Origin: JAEUOS01 sp040382235
GTDB lineage: Bacteria; Pseudomonadota; Gammaproteobacteria; Burkholderiales; JAEUOS01
Direction of reading: 5' to 3'
Assembly: GCA_040382235.1 (NCBI GenBank)
Contig: JBEIFV010000005.1
Location: 1-64,000 of the forward strand
DNA length: 64,000 nucleotides
Within the stretch, counting starts at the first letter, position 1; each line of letters begins with the position of its first letter. Made by a program: the position numbers and the translations under genes. The notes beneath the pieces are model-generated. The model saw nothing but the letters and a program-made list of their open reading frames with translations. It was not told the DNA's origin and searched no databases. This document shows, piece by piece, positions 8,031 through 16,690 of this stretch.

Positions 8031-8196
8031 CAACGTCAACCTGAGGATTCGTGGGCCTGCGCTCAGACTTGAGTTGGTTCGCTTTCGTTGGCCGAACGAT
8101 ACCGATGATGGCCGGTCCAGGTGCCGATATAGTGAAAATCCGATGGTCGCGCTAATCCGGCTTATTCCGGTGGATATTCCGGTTTAAAGTGTCGCT

Positions 8197-8216
8197 TAAT
8201 CAGGTCTAATCAGGTC
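8197..8216 (+). promoter_or_regulatory. Tandem direct repeats upstream of fic
   Basis: TAATCAGGTC occurs twice head to tail, ending 14 bases before the Fic start codon, preceded by two ATTCCGG motifs at 8164 and 8176. Direct repeats at this position suggest a regulator site; the winged-helix C-terminus of Fic is one candidate binder. Confidence 0.4.
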
Positions 8217-8230
8217 ATTATTCGGGTGTC

Positions 8231-9277
8231 ATGAAAATCGAAACCATCCAAATCACACCTGAATTGCTCATGCTCTTGAGCGAGGTGGACGAGTTCAAGG
8301 GCGCCTGGCGCGCCTTGGGCACGCTGGCGCCTGAACGTTTGAAGGCGCTGCGGCATGTGGCCACCATCGAGAGCGTCGGGTCATCAACTCGAATTGAAGG
8401 CAGCAAGCTCTCCGACCGCGAAGTCGCACAGTTGCTTTTGAGGCTGGCGATCAAGAAGTTCGACAGCCGCGACGAGCAGGAGGTCGCCGGTTACGCCGAG
8501 ACGATGGAGACGGTTTTCCATGCCTTTGCGGACATCCCCTTGACCGAGAACCATCTCAAGCAACTGCACCGCGATCTCCTTCGACACAGCCAGAAGGACG
8601 AGCGCCACCGTGGCGAGTACAAGAAGTTGCCCAACAACGTGGTCGCGTTTGATGGTGAGGGCAAGATGGTTGGCGTGGTGTTTGAGACTGCATCACCGTT
8701 TGATACCCCGCGCCGCATGAGCGAGCTGCTTGCCTGGCTTGGCGACACGCGGCAAACCGGCAGACTGCACCCGCTGCTGATCGTGGCGGTGTTTACGGTC
8801 ATGTTTCTGGAGATTCACCCTTTTCAGGACGGTAATGGGCGCTTGAGCCGCATCCTCACCACGCTGTTGCTGCTGCAAGCCGGCTATGCGTACGTACCCT
8901 ACAGTTCGCTCGAAAGCGTGATCGAGCACAGCAAGGAAGGCTACTACCTGGCGCTACGCCAGACCCAGCAGTCGATGCGCAGCGACGCCCCCGACTGGCA
9001 GCCTTGGCTGATGTTCTTCATGCGCGCCCTGCAACAACAAAAGCGCCGCCTGTCGGCGAAAGTTGAGCGGGAAAAAGGCGCGCTGGCGGTGCTGCCCGAG
9101 TTGGCCGTGAGGATTCTGGATTACGTGCGCGATCACGGCCGCGTGACCACGCGCGACATGGTGCGCGAGGATGGCGCCAGTCCGAACACGTTGAAGACGA
9201 TGTTCGGCAGTTTGGTACGAAAAGGCTTGCTGGTCCGCCATGGTGGCGGCCGCTCGATCTGGTACGCACTTCCCTGA
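8231..9277 (+). CDS. Fic family AMPylase, class II, with C-terminal winged helix
   Basis: A 348-residue protein. The Fic core carries HPFQDGNGRLSR at residues 196-207, with catalytic His196 and the anion-binding DGNGR loop. The inhibitory motif S-x-x-x-E-G (S52-E56-G57) lies before the core, which defines class II Fic proteins that auto-inhibit in cis. An N-terminal Fic_N-type helix bundle precedes it, and residues about 275-348 form a winged-helix domain. Such proteins transfer AMP from ATP to hydroxyl side chains, often on themselves or topoisomerases. The gene is single and flanked by phage debris. Confidence 0.92.
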   Translation: MKIETIQITPELLMLLSEVDEFKGAWRALGTLAPERLKALRHVATIESVGSSTRIEGSKLSDREVAQLLLRLAIKKFDSRDEQEVAGYAETMETVFHAFADIPLTENHLKQLHRDLLRHSQKDERHRGEYKKLPNNVVAFDGEGKMVGVVFETASPFDTPRRMSELLAWLGDTRQTGRLHPLLIVAVFTVMFLEIHPFQDGNGRLSRILTTLLLLQAGYAYVPYSSLESVIEHSKEGYYLALRQTQQSMRSDAPDWQPWLMFFMRALQQQKRRLSAKVEREKGALAVLPELAVRILDYVRDHGRVTTRDMVREDGASPNTLKTMFGSLVRKGLLVRHGGGRSIWYALP

Positions 9278-9420
9278 ACTGCCACCGACGGTCTGGTTCA
9301 GGTTGCGCTTGGACTGTACCGACGACCCCGAGAAGGCATCGGTCATGCCGTCGAAGTCCATATTGAGCCGGCCTTGCGTGGCGTTAGCAACCGATTCCGT
9401 CGTGGAACCGGAAGTGGCCT
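9277..9420 (-). pseudogene. Fragment of a second phage portal gene
   Basis: The minus strand encodes STTESVANATQGRLNMDFD followed by a segment with FSGSSVQS and NLNQTVGG. This aligns with the intact portal at 1727-3862 (FSGSSVQSNRNLNETVGG) but is clearly diverged, so it comes from a different phage rather than a recent copy. Only about 45 codons remain, with no start. It abuts the Fic stop codon. Confidence 0.75.
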
Positions 9421-9549
9421 GCTCAAGGATGGGCTGCTGACAAGCGACAGCCACAAGGGCCGGCTCGGCATTGCCTTTCCCCTCGAATCGCTCAACCTGC
9501 TATTTCCCCGGCTCTACCCTGAGGCCGCAGGCGCGCTCCCAGGGGAGTG
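9418..9549 (+). pseudogene. C-terminal fragment of another Fic-type protein
   Basis: The plus strand reads LLKDGLLTSDSHKGRLGIAF, then PLESLNLLFPRLYPEA and a stop at about 9549. This resembles the C-terminal region of Fic-family proteins (LLxSDxxKGxxRLGFP...LFPxLxP). No Fic core precedes it; the portal fragment on the other strand occupies that place. The family assignment is by pattern. The following 200 bases up to 9762 hold nothing I recognise. Confidence 0.45.
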
Positions 9550-9762
9550 ACAAGCCAATTCCAGCATTCTTCCGCAAACCCGCTGTGTCTCGCTTATGCG
9601 TTGGCGCCGCGCGACGCGGATGCTGGATAAAGAGCCTGTTGAAAAGCTTGCATCGTGCGCAGGCGGTGGCGGCGACAAGCGTTTCAGGCGTGCCTGCGAT
9701 CGCGTTATGCAGAAGCCCCAGGCAATCGCGGCGGGCGTGGATTGCGAACGCCCATCCGCCGC

Positions 9763-10758
9763 TTACTCGATCACCGTCTCCGCCCGCAACAGTATCGTCC
9801 CCGGCACCTTGATGCCCAACGCTCGTGCGGTCTTGAGATTGAGCGAGAGCTCAAACCGGGTCGGCTGCTCCACTGGCATCTCTGCGGGCCGCCGACCCTT
9901 GAAGATGCGGTCCACGAAATCCGCAACACGCGCCGTCGTGGCCGCGAGGCTGGTGCCGTAGGCAGTCAATCCGCCGGACTCGACATGTTCGCGCCACTCG
10001 TAAGTGGCAGGGAGGCGATGCTTGGCAGCGAGCGCGATGATCGTCGCGCGGTCGCGCACGAAAAAGGTACTGCCGGCGACAAACAATCCATTCGGGCGCA
10101 TGGCTGCGATGGCGGCCAGCGCGGCGGCGTAGTCGCTGTTGTGTACCGGTACCACGGGCATTTCAATGCCCAGGGTGTCAGCCGCCTTGCGCGCTTCACG
10201 CACCTGGAGATCCATGGCCATCGGGTCGTCGGAAGCCAGGAAGGCAATCCGCTTCGCCGGCGCAATCAACTCTGCCAGCAGCTCAAGTCGTTTGGCTGCC
10301 AGGGTCCCTTCGGGTGCGATCAGTACGCCGGTAACGTTGCCGCCCGGGCGGGCCAGACTTGCCACGACGCCGCCCGCGATGGGGTCGAAGTTACCGTAGA
10401 AGACAATCGGTGTCGTGGTCGTGGCGCGCCGCGCCGCGCGGATCGCCTGCAGGCCGACCGGCACGATGACGTCCGCTCCCCACTGAACCAGGCCCGCGGC
10501 CAGTGCATCGAGCCGTTCGGGTTTGCCCTCGGCAAAGCGTTTTTCAAGCAATAGCTCGCGTCCCGCCCTGTAGCCCAGGCGCTCGAGCGCGATTGGAATC
10601 AGGGTCGTCGCGTTCTGCCCATCGACCGGTGGCGAGGTGGGCAGCAGCATGCCAAGCTTGACCACCCGCTTGGCCGGCTGCGCACCGGGCAGGCGCGGCG
10701 CGCCGACCAGCCCTAGTACGGCCCACGCGGAACGTCGCAGAATCGTGCGTCGACTCAT
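9763..10758 (-). CDS. ABC_sub_bind (PF04392) solute-binding protein
   Basis: A 331-residue exported protein. The N-terminus MSRRTILRRSAWAVLGLVG is a twin-arginine-like signal, followed by a type I periplasmic-binding fold of the PF04392 family. Typical blocks are LGYRAGREL, FDPIAGGVVASLARPGGNVTG and VEQPTRFELSLNLKTARALG. These lipid-anchored or periplasmic proteins are often linked to amino-acid-like transport, but no permease or ATPase is adjacent. The start overlaps the stop of the paralogue upstream (ATGA), so the two form one operon. Confidence 0.85.
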   Translation of the reverse strand: MSRRTILRRSAWAVLGLVGAPRLPGAQPAKRVVKLGMLLPTSPPVDGQNATTLIPIALERLGYRAGRELLLEKRFAEGKPERLDALAAGLVQWGADVIVPVGLQAIRAARRATTTTPIVFYGNFDPIAGGVVASLARPGGNVTGVLIAPEGTLAAKRLELLAELIAPAKRIAFLASDDPMAMDLQVREARKAADTLGIEMPVVPVHNSDYAAALAAIAAMRPNGLFVAGSTFFVRDRATIIALAAKHRLPATYEWREHVESGGLTAYGTSLAATTARVADFVDRIFKGRRPAEMPVEQPTRFELSLNLKTARALGIKVPGTILLRAETVIE

Positions 10759-11744
10759 TCGATCACCCGGTCGGCGCGCACCGCAACACTTTTGGGAATC
10801 GAGACCCCGAGTGTCTTGGCGGTGCGCAGATTGAGCACCAGTTCGAACCGCGATGCCTGCTCGATTGGCAGGTCAGTGACCTTCGCACCCTTGAGCAGGC
10901 GGTCAATGAAGTAGGCGCCGCGCACATACATGGCGGCATCGTTGGCGCTGTATCCGACCAGTCCACCGGCGTCGGCGAATTCACTGGCGCCTACCGATGG
11001 CAGGCGCTGCAGGGCGGCCAGCCGCGCGATCTCGCTGGCGCGCGTGCGAAACAGCGTATCGGACTGCACGTGGATGGCGCTGAAGCGCCCTTTCGCGATT
11101 GCGGCGAAGACCTTTGTGAAGTCCTGCGGCGAGCGTGCTTCGAACTGTTGAAGCTCGACCCGCAGGGCCTTGGCTGTACGCCGCATGGCCTGCTGCATCG
11201 TTGCAGACGCGCTGGTCGCATTGGCGGGGTTCACGAGCATGGCAATGCGCGTGGTCCTGGGCGCCAGTTCCTTGAGCAATTCGATGTGCTTCTCGAAGAG
11301 TTCGAGGCTCAGGATCGCCGAGCCGGTGACATTGCCATCCGGGCGCGCCAAGCTGGTGGTGATGCCGATGGCGATCGGATCGCCGACGACAGGGATCACA
11401 ATCGGGATCTTGCCGGCGGCATCTCTGGCGGCCAGCACGGCTTTCGATCCGAATGCCACCAGCACGTCCACCTTGAGTCCGGCCAGTTCTGTGGCGAGCG
11501 TCGAAAGCCTTGGGTAGTCCCCGTCGGCGGAACGTATCTGGATGGCGATGTTCCTGCCTTCGACGTAGCCGCGTTCTCTCAGTCCGGTGCGCAGTGCATC
11601 AAGCCGGCTTTTCTGGTCATCAGGGCTCTCGGCCAGCAGCAAGCCAGCGGTGCGCAGCCCTGGCCCCTGCTGCGGCCGTGCGACCAGCGGCGCCGCAAGA
11701 ACACAAGCGCCAACCATGGCCAGCAAGCTACGGCGGCGGCTCAT
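10755..11744 (-). CDS. ABC_sub_bind (PF04392) solute-binding protein
   Basis: A 329-residue paralogue of the gene that follows it. It begins MSRRRSLLAMVGACVLAAP (signal peptide) and shows the family blocks RERGYVEGRNIAIQ, VGDPIAIGITTSLARPDGNV and IEQASRFELVLNLRTAKTLG. It overlaps the downstream copy by four bases. Two tandem binding proteins without membrane or ATPase partners suggest that they serve a transporter encoded elsewhere or act as sensors. Confidence 0.85.
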   Translation of the reverse strand: MSRRRSLLAMVGACVLAAPLVARPQQGPGLRTAGLLLAESPDDQKSRLDALRTGLRERGYVEGRNIAIQIRSADGDYPRLSTLATELAGLKVDVLVAFGSKAVLAARDAAGKIPIVIPVVGDPIAIGITTSLARPDGNVTGSAILSLELFEKHIELLKELAPRTTRIAMLVNPANATSASATMQQAMRRTAKALRVELQQFEARSPQDFTKVFAAIAKGRFSAIHVQSDTLFRTRASEIARLAALQRLPSVGASEFADAGGLVGYSANDAAMYVRGAYFIDRLLKGAKVTDLPIEQASRFELVLNLRTAKTLGVSIPKSVAVRADRVIE

Positions 11745-11939
11745 CCGGGCAACATTCAGAAGGCCTCAACCATAACCGACGCTGCCCTGTGTGAGGCAGG
11801 CGCAGGCTGCTCCGAAAGCGCTCCAGTTGGAATTGTTTGGTGTGCAAACCATCGCACCGCTCGCGGCGTTCTGGGGCATTCGCCCCCCAATCTGGTGCGT
11901 GAATTCATTTGAGTCGACAAGTTCTGAACTCTCCAAATT

Positions 11940-12025
11940 CGTTGACAATTCGATTGTATTGCCAAGATCGGTGAATCAAAGGTTCCAGGCGCAAATTGCG
12001 TTTGGTTGCGTCTGGTCACCGTGCC
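11940..12025 (-). repeat. Dispersed TA-tail repeat, copy R3
   Basis: CAAAGGTTCCAGG at 11977-11989 is followed by sequence matching copy R1 and leads into the stop of the decayed HTH antitoxin at 12026. On the minus strand it encodes QTQFAPGTFDS, the same peptide pattern as the other copies. The stretch 11745-11940 shows no gene. Confidence 0.55.
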
Positions 12026-12499
12026 TCACGTCTGCAGTCGTGCCGCCCACACCTCACGGGCCAGGCACCGGCGGCCGCGCCGGGCTTCGAGGATCAGCTT
12101 CCGATTCTTGAGCCAATCCCAAGAGTTGAGCGAAGCCACAACATCTTTCACCGATTGATCGCCATTTTGATGCGCCTGGCAAAAAATCCGGATGAGTTGG
12201 TCGCCCATGGACGGCTGCTTTGACGCGCGCTCCCAGTTCGCAATGGTGTTTTGGGTGTTGCCCATCAATTTCGCGAGGGACACCTGCGACAAGCCCGGGG
12301 CTAGTTGCAGCTAGCGAAACTCGGAGCTGGCAAGCGACGCGGGCTTGCGTGCAAGAGCATCGCAGATCGCCTTTGTCAGGCCGTCAAGATCGTGAAACGA
12401 CACCGTCTTCCCGCAGGGTGAATCGACAATCTCGCAGCCGTTGGCCAACCAGACGCTCTTCAGACCGCCATCGGTGCAGCGAATCAGTTTGCAGGCCCT
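12026..12499 (-). pseudogene. Decayed duplicate of the HTH antitoxin
   Basis: The minus strand aligns along its whole length with the HTH antitoxin at 6030-6491 (for example VSLAKLMGNTQNTIANWERA). It has lost the start codon (ATG replaced by AGG) and carries an amber codon, TAG at 12311-12313, in place of the Tyr in FRYLRLALGLSQ. A product restarting at 12292 would keep most of the helix-turn-helix but lack its N-terminal domain. Confidence 0.8.
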
Positions 12500-12636
12500 G
12501 TGTGCCCCTGTATGCCATAGTCGATCACAGTCGCCACGACGACCGAGGGATTGATCTCCTCGACGGCGGCGACTACAGCTACTTTCTTCACGCACGTATG
12601 GCGCCCCGCGCGACGATCGCGCCAGCCGTCGGCGGC
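12500..12636 (-). pseudogene. C-terminal remnant of a DUF4258 toxin
   Basis: The minus strand encodes GWRDRRAGRHTCVKKVAVV, then a segment ending VVVATVIDYG. This aligns with the C-terminus of the DUF4258 protein at 6500-6805 (GWYECRMERYTGGKNVAVV...). The original stop codon is mutated (TAG to CAG) and the N-terminal two thirds are missing. With the broken antitoxin it represents a dead copy of the module at 6.0-6.8 kb. Confidence 0.7.
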
Positions 12637-12753
12637 AGGCCGGAGCGATGGCGCTGGCGTTCACCAAAGAGCCAAAGCGCGTGTGATGCTCACATCAGTT
12701 CTGGAATAAGTTTCGTGATATGGTCGAGGCTTCGTAAAAGTACGGGTACCCAT

Positions 12754-12990
12754 ATGAAGACAACCATAGACCTGTCAGACGCATTGTTCGCCGCCGCCAA
12801 GCAGTTCGCTGCCGCGCACGGCATGACCTTGCGCGCTGTCATCGAGCAAAGCCTCGCACGCACGCTCCGCGAAACGGCGCCGGTGCGCAAGTTCAAGCTG
12901 CGCGATGCGAGCGTGGGCGGCAAGGGGCTGACCGATGCTGCTCGTGCGCTGTCCCCGTCCGCGATGCGCGATCTGGCGAACGAGCGCTAG
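12754..12990 (+). CDS. vapB: VapB-type antitoxin (ribbon-helix-helix)
   Basis: A 78-residue protein starting MKTTIDLSDALFAAAKQFAA, the standard start of short RHH/DUF2191-type antitoxins. The C-terminal tail (VRKFKLRDASVGGKGL) should wrap the toxin. The ATG at 12754 follows a GGGTACCC palindrome at 12742-12749. A longer open frame upstream crosses the pseudogenes and is not credible. Five bases separate it from vapC. Confidence 0.85.
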   Translation: MKTTIDLSDALFAAAKQFAAAHGMTLRAVIEQSLARTLRETAPVRKFKLRDASVGGKGLTDAARALSPSAMRDLANER

Positions 12991-12995
12991 TCGCG

Positions 12996-13442
12996 ATGAT
13001 CGCGGTCGATACCAATATCCTGGTCTACGCACACAGGCGCGATCACGAATGGCATGAGCGCGCGGCGGAATGCGTTGCGGAATTGGCCGAAGGCGGCGCC
13101 CGGTGGACCATTCCATGGCCCTGCGCCCATGAGTTTTTCGCGGTGGTGACACGACCGGGAATCTTCAAGCCACCGAGTACCGGTGCGCAGGCACTTGCGC
13201 AAATCGATGCCTGGTTTGCGGCGCCCGCGTTCGAACCGTTCGGCGAATCCGCGCTGCATCTCGACACACTCAGACGACTTGCGCAGGGATCCAGGTTGGT
13301 CGGCGGGGCGATTCATGACGCGCGCATCGCGGCGATTTGTATCGATCATCGGGTGAGCGAACTGTGGTCCGCGGACCGGGATTTTTCGCGTTTCCCTGGA
13401 CTGAAGACCAGAAATCCGTTGGTCGCCGCCCCGCGTTCCTGA
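12996..13442 (+). CDS. vapC: VapC PIN-domain toxin
   Basis: A 148-residue PIN-domain ribonuclease. The acidic metal-binding residues are in place: D5 in MIAVDTNILVYA, the E of CAHEFF, D in IHDARIAAI and D in SADRDF. VapC toxins cleave tRNA or rRNA and are held by VapB. The gene follows vapB directly and looks intact. Confidence 0.9.
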   Translation: MIAVDTNILVYAHRRDHEWHERAAECVAELAEGGARWTIPWPCAHEFFAVVTRPGIFKPPSTGAQALAQIDAWFAAPAFEPFGESALHLDTLRRLAQGSRLVGGAIHDARIAAICIDHRVSELWSADRDFSRFPGLKTRNPLVAAPRS

Positions 13443-13861
13443 AGTGTCGGCAGGCATTGAGCCGGGGCTGTTGTCGAATCGCCAGTGACGAGGGCGCAGT
13501 TGATCCAAGGCGCTTGCGGCAGCAGCGGCACCTCGCGCCCGTCCCGCGTGAGCATCATCGGCTCACCCTGCATGCCCGGCTGCGGCCAGTTGCCGAATGC
13601 CTCCGCGTAGTGACGGGAAAACAATTCGATGATGTTGCCCCACGGGTCTTCGCAATAGATCAACTGGTAGGGGCGGCCCGGGATGAAGGTGAAGGTCGGT
13701 ATGCGGCGCTTGCCGCCAGCCTTGACGATGCGTTCGCAGAAGTCGTCGACATCGGGCGCGGTGAACGCATGAGCCTGGCGCGACTGGCCACATTCGATCG
13801 CGAAGAGCGCGCCAGGTGGAGAAACTACGTGGCGATTGCGAAGATCGTCCCGCAGTGAAGA
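13443..13861 (-). pseudogene. 5'-truncated VOC/glyoxalase-like gene
   Basis: The minus strand carries LRNRHVVSPPGALFAIE, AFTAPDVDDFCERIVKAGGK and YCEDPWGNIIELFS, the second half of a vicinal-oxygen-chelate (glyoxalase/dioxygenase superfamily) domain with its metal-binding Glu. No start codon or N-terminal strand precedes it in frame, and the C-terminus runs into the antisense of vapC. It is a remnant left between the TA cassette and the transport gene. Confidence 0.65.
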
Positions 13862-13927
13862 CCTGTCGGTCGCGCGGGTGCCGCGCTTCCGGCTTGGGCT
13901 GCAGGGCTGCCATTTAGGCGCTGCGCC

Positions 13928-14932
13928 CTACTCGGCGACCACATTGGCGGCCCTGACGATACGCCCCCACTTCGCTACCTCGCTTTCGACCAAGGCCTTG
14001 AACTGCTCGGGGGTCGAGCCGGCGACGATGAAGCCCTGCGGGCTGAAGAAGTCGCGGATCTCCGGGCTCTCCAATGCCTTGACCACTTCCGCATTGAGAC
14101 GCGCGACGATCTCGCGCGGCGTGCCGGGCGGGGCGAACAGTCCCTGCCAGGAAACCGCTTCAAGGCTGGCGAGGCTGCCGATGCCGGCGCCCGCCTCGGC
14201 AATCGTCGGCACCTCGGGCAACAGCGGATGGCGCCGCGCGGAAGAAACCGCCAGCGGCACCAGCTTGCCGGCGCGAATTTGCGGCAACACCACCAGGAAA
14301 TCGCCGAACATCGATTGCACCGTGCCGCCGAGGGTGTCGTTCAATGCAGCGGCGCTGCCCTTGTAGGGCACGTGGGTCATTTTCAGGTCGGCGGCCAAGG
14401 CGAACATTTCGCCGGTCAGGTGAATCGAGGTGCCGTTGCCGGGCGATGCGTAGGTCATCGGCTTGGCGCGCGCCTGGGCCACATAGTCGCGCAGGTTCCT
14501 GATGCCGGCGGTTGCGCTCACCACCAGCACCAGCGGCGCCGACACGACTTGCGTTATCGGCTGAAAATCGCTCACCGGGTTGTAGGGCAGTTTGGGGTAC
14601 AGGGCGGCGCTGATGGCGTTGCTGCCGGTCACGCCCATCAGCATGGTGTAGCCATCGGGTGCCGCCTTGGCAACCGCGTCGGCGCCGGTCGTGCCGCCGG
14701 CACCCGGTCGGTTCTCGACCACCACCGGCTGGCCCAGGGATTTCGCCAGCGCCTCGGAGATGCGCCGCGCCAGCAGGTCGGTGCTGCCGCCCGGTGGAAA
14801 CGGCACCACGATGCGCAAGGGGCGCGTCGGATAAGCCTGCGCCGAGGCCGGCTGCGCGCTGCCCAAGCCGAGGGCCGCGAGCATGGTCAGGACATTGCGG
14901 CGGCCTGGCGAGGCAGGGAGCAAGGTTTGCAT
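13928..14932 (-). CDS. Bug/TctC-family solute-binding protein
   Basis: A 334-residue periplasmic protein; the ATG at 14932 places the signal peptide (RRNVLTMLAALGLGSAQPASA) correctly. Family blocks are YPTRPLRIVVPFPPGGSTDL, VVENRPGAGGTTGADAVAKA and MTYASPGNGTSIHLTGEMF. Bug proteins bind carboxylated compounds for tripartite TctABC transport, but most copies, like this one, have no TctAB next to them. It is transcribed with the DadA-like oxidase upstream, which may hint at an amino-acid-like ligand. Confidence 0.9.
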   Translation of the reverse strand: MQTLLPASPGRRNVLTMLAALGLGSAQPASAQAYPTRPLRIVVPFPPGGSTDLLARRISEALAKSLGQPVVVENRPGAGGTTGADAVAKAAPDGYTMLMGVTGSNAISAALYPKLPYNPVSDFQPITQVVSAPLVLVVSATAGIRNLRDYVAQARAKPMTYASPGNGTSIHLTGEMFALAADLKMTHVPYKGSAAALNDTLGGTVQSMFGDFLVVLPQIRAGKLVPLAVSSARRHPLLPEVPTIAEAGAGIGSLASLEAVSWQGLFAPPGTPREIVARLNAEVVKALESPEIRDFFSPQGFIVAGSTPEQFKALVESEVAKWGRIVRAANVVAE

Positions 14933-15040
14933 TGCGAGGCGATTCCTTAGATTCAATGCAGCCGGCGCTGTCAAGCGGGTTGCCCGCAGGTCACGACAAC
15001 AAGAAGCGACCATTGTGCCGCAAGAGACGCGGGTGGTGGC

Positions 15041-16276
15041 TCAAAATCGGTCAGGCCGAAATGGCGTCAAGTCGATCTGCGGAGCACGGCCGGCCACCAG
15101 GTGCGCGACTTCACGACCGGTGCTGGCACCGGCGCACATGCCCACATGGCCATGCCCGAAGGCCAGCCACACGTTATCGCTTTCAGGCGCAAGGCCGATC
15201 ACCGGCAGGCTGTCCGGCAGGCAGGGGCGATGGCCCATCCAGCGGCTGGTGCGGCTGACGTCGAGATGCGGAAACAATTCGCGGCCCTTGGCCAGCAGCA
15301 CATCGGCACGCGCATAGTTGGGCGGGGGCTTGAGTCCGGCGAATTCCACGCTGCCGGCCAGGCGCAGGCCCATGGCCATCGGATTGACCATCAGGTTGTA
15401 TTCGACCGCCATCACCGTGTGTTTGAGTGCCAGGTTGCTGCTTTGCACGGTCACGTGATAACCGCGCTGGGTTTCCAGCGGGATCGACAGCCCGAGTTGC
15501 CGGGTGAGCCCGGCGGACCAGGCGCCGCCAGCGACTACTACGCCATCACATTCAACGCGCGTGCCGTCGGCCAGGGTCAGCGCCTTGACAGTGCCGGCGC
15601 GGCGCTCGAAGCCGGTGACATCGCCCATCACCATGCTTGCGCCATCGACCAGGGTGCGCGCGTGCAGCGCCTTGACCAGTTGCTCGGGATCGAGGGTCGA
15701 GCCGTTTTCCGGCGCCAGGATGCCGAAACGAAAGCGGCCGCGCAGGTCGGGTTCCAGCGCATCCAGTTCGGCGGCGTCAATGTCACGCATCGCCACGCCC
15801 AGGCTGCGCCGCAGGTTCATGCCCCATTGCCAGCGGCGCGCCGCTTCCCTTCCGCTGTAGACATACAGGCAGCCGCTGCGGCGTACCAGCGCCTGCGCGC
15901 CGGCATGTTCAAGCAGGGGCTCGTAGCATTCGAAGATGGGTGCCAGCAAGCCGCGTAGCGCAGTGGCGATACGTGTGACTTCGGCGGGGCTTGAATGGTG
16001 CAGGAAGCGTGCGAGCCATGGCAACAACAGCGGCAAGTAGGCCGGGCGGATGGTCAGCGGTCCGCCGGCATCGGCCAGCCATCCCGGCACCTGCTTCCAC
16101 ATGCCCGGCATGCCGACCGGCAGGCAGGCCGAGGGCGACAGCGAGCCGGCGTTGCCGAACGAACAGGCTTCGCCCGGCGCGGTGTTGGAGACGAACGTGA
16201 CGCGATGGCCGTCGCGCTGCAGCCAGGCACCGACGCAGGTGCCGACGATGCCGGTGCCGATGATTGCCAGGTGCAT
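15041..16276 (-). CDS. DadA-like FAD-dependent D-amino acid dehydrogenase
   Basis: A 411-residue flavoprotein of the DAO superfamily. The N-terminal dinucleotide-binding motif is IIGTGIVGTCVGAWLQRDGH. The DadA-type signature FGNAGSLSPS follows near residue 41, and the C-terminus has the flavin-contacting GHGHVGMCAGASTGRE. It likely oxidises a D-amino acid or related imino acid to the 2-oxo acid, feeding electrons to the quinone pool. The Bug protein gene lies about 110 bases downstream. Substrate is unknown. Confidence 0.88.
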   Translation of the reverse strand: MHLAIIGTGIVGTCVGAWLQRDGHRVTFVSNTAPGEACSFGNAGSLSPSACLPVGMPGMWKQVPGWLADAGGPLTIRPAYLPLLLPWLARFLHHSSPAEVTRIATALRGLLAPIFECYEPLLEHAGAQALVRRSGCLYVYSGREAARRWQWGMNLRRSLGVAMRDIDAAELDALEPDLRGRFRFGILAPENGSTLDPEQLVKALHARTLVDGASMVMGDVTGFERRAGTVKALTLADGTRVECDGVVVAGGAWSAGLTRQLGLSIPLETQRGYHVTVQSSNLALKHTVMAVEYNLMVNPMAMGLRLAGSVEFAGLKPPPNYARADVLLAKGRELFPHLDVSRTSRWMGHRPCLPDSLPVIGLAPESDNVWLAFGHGHVGMCAGASTGREVAHLVAGRAPQIDLTPFRPDRF

Positions 16277-16345
16277 GTCAGCTTTGAACCATGCGGAATT
16301 TCATGAAGCGACTCCGCGTGGCAAGCCGCACCCTGGCAAAGCATT

Positions 16346-16690
16346 TCACTTTAACGCGAGGTGTTGGCCGGGATCGCTCAACGGCAAAACTTGGGGCTTG
16401 CTGATCGACTTCAGCGCGGCAAGCACGGCTGGAGCAAAGCGCAAAACCGTCGGCACGCGATTGTCCCGGCCCAACAGGATGATCAGTGCCACAGGTAGAG
16501 CCGGATGCTGCTGGTAGTCGATATTTTGATCGCAAGTCACGAGCACTTCAAAGCCCTGCCGCGCCATCGCGTCAAGCAGGCGGCCATTGGAAAAACCCGA
16601 CCACCCAAGCGTCTGCGCGGTTCGAACAAAGTGGCCATGCAGTTCGAAACCAAGCGCCTTGGGCACTGATTCGTCGAGCAAGACCTTCAT
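16346..16690 (-). CDS. DUF5615 PIN-like toxin
   Basis: A 114-residue protein beginning MKVLLDESVPKALGFELHGH. It shows LLDESVP, GWSGFSNGRLLDAMARQGFEV and VTCDQNIDYQQ, the pattern of DUF5615 PIN-like ribonucleases. It overlaps the DUF433 antitoxin gene by four bases. The DUF433/DUF5615 pair is a recognised TA-type arrangement; activity here is inferred. Confidence 0.85.
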   Translation of the reverse strand: MKVLLDESVPKALGFELHGHFVRTAQTLGWSGFSNGRLLDAMARQGFEVLVTCDQNIDYQQHPALPVALIILLGRDNRVPTVLRFAPAVLAALKSISKPQVLPLSDPGQHLALK

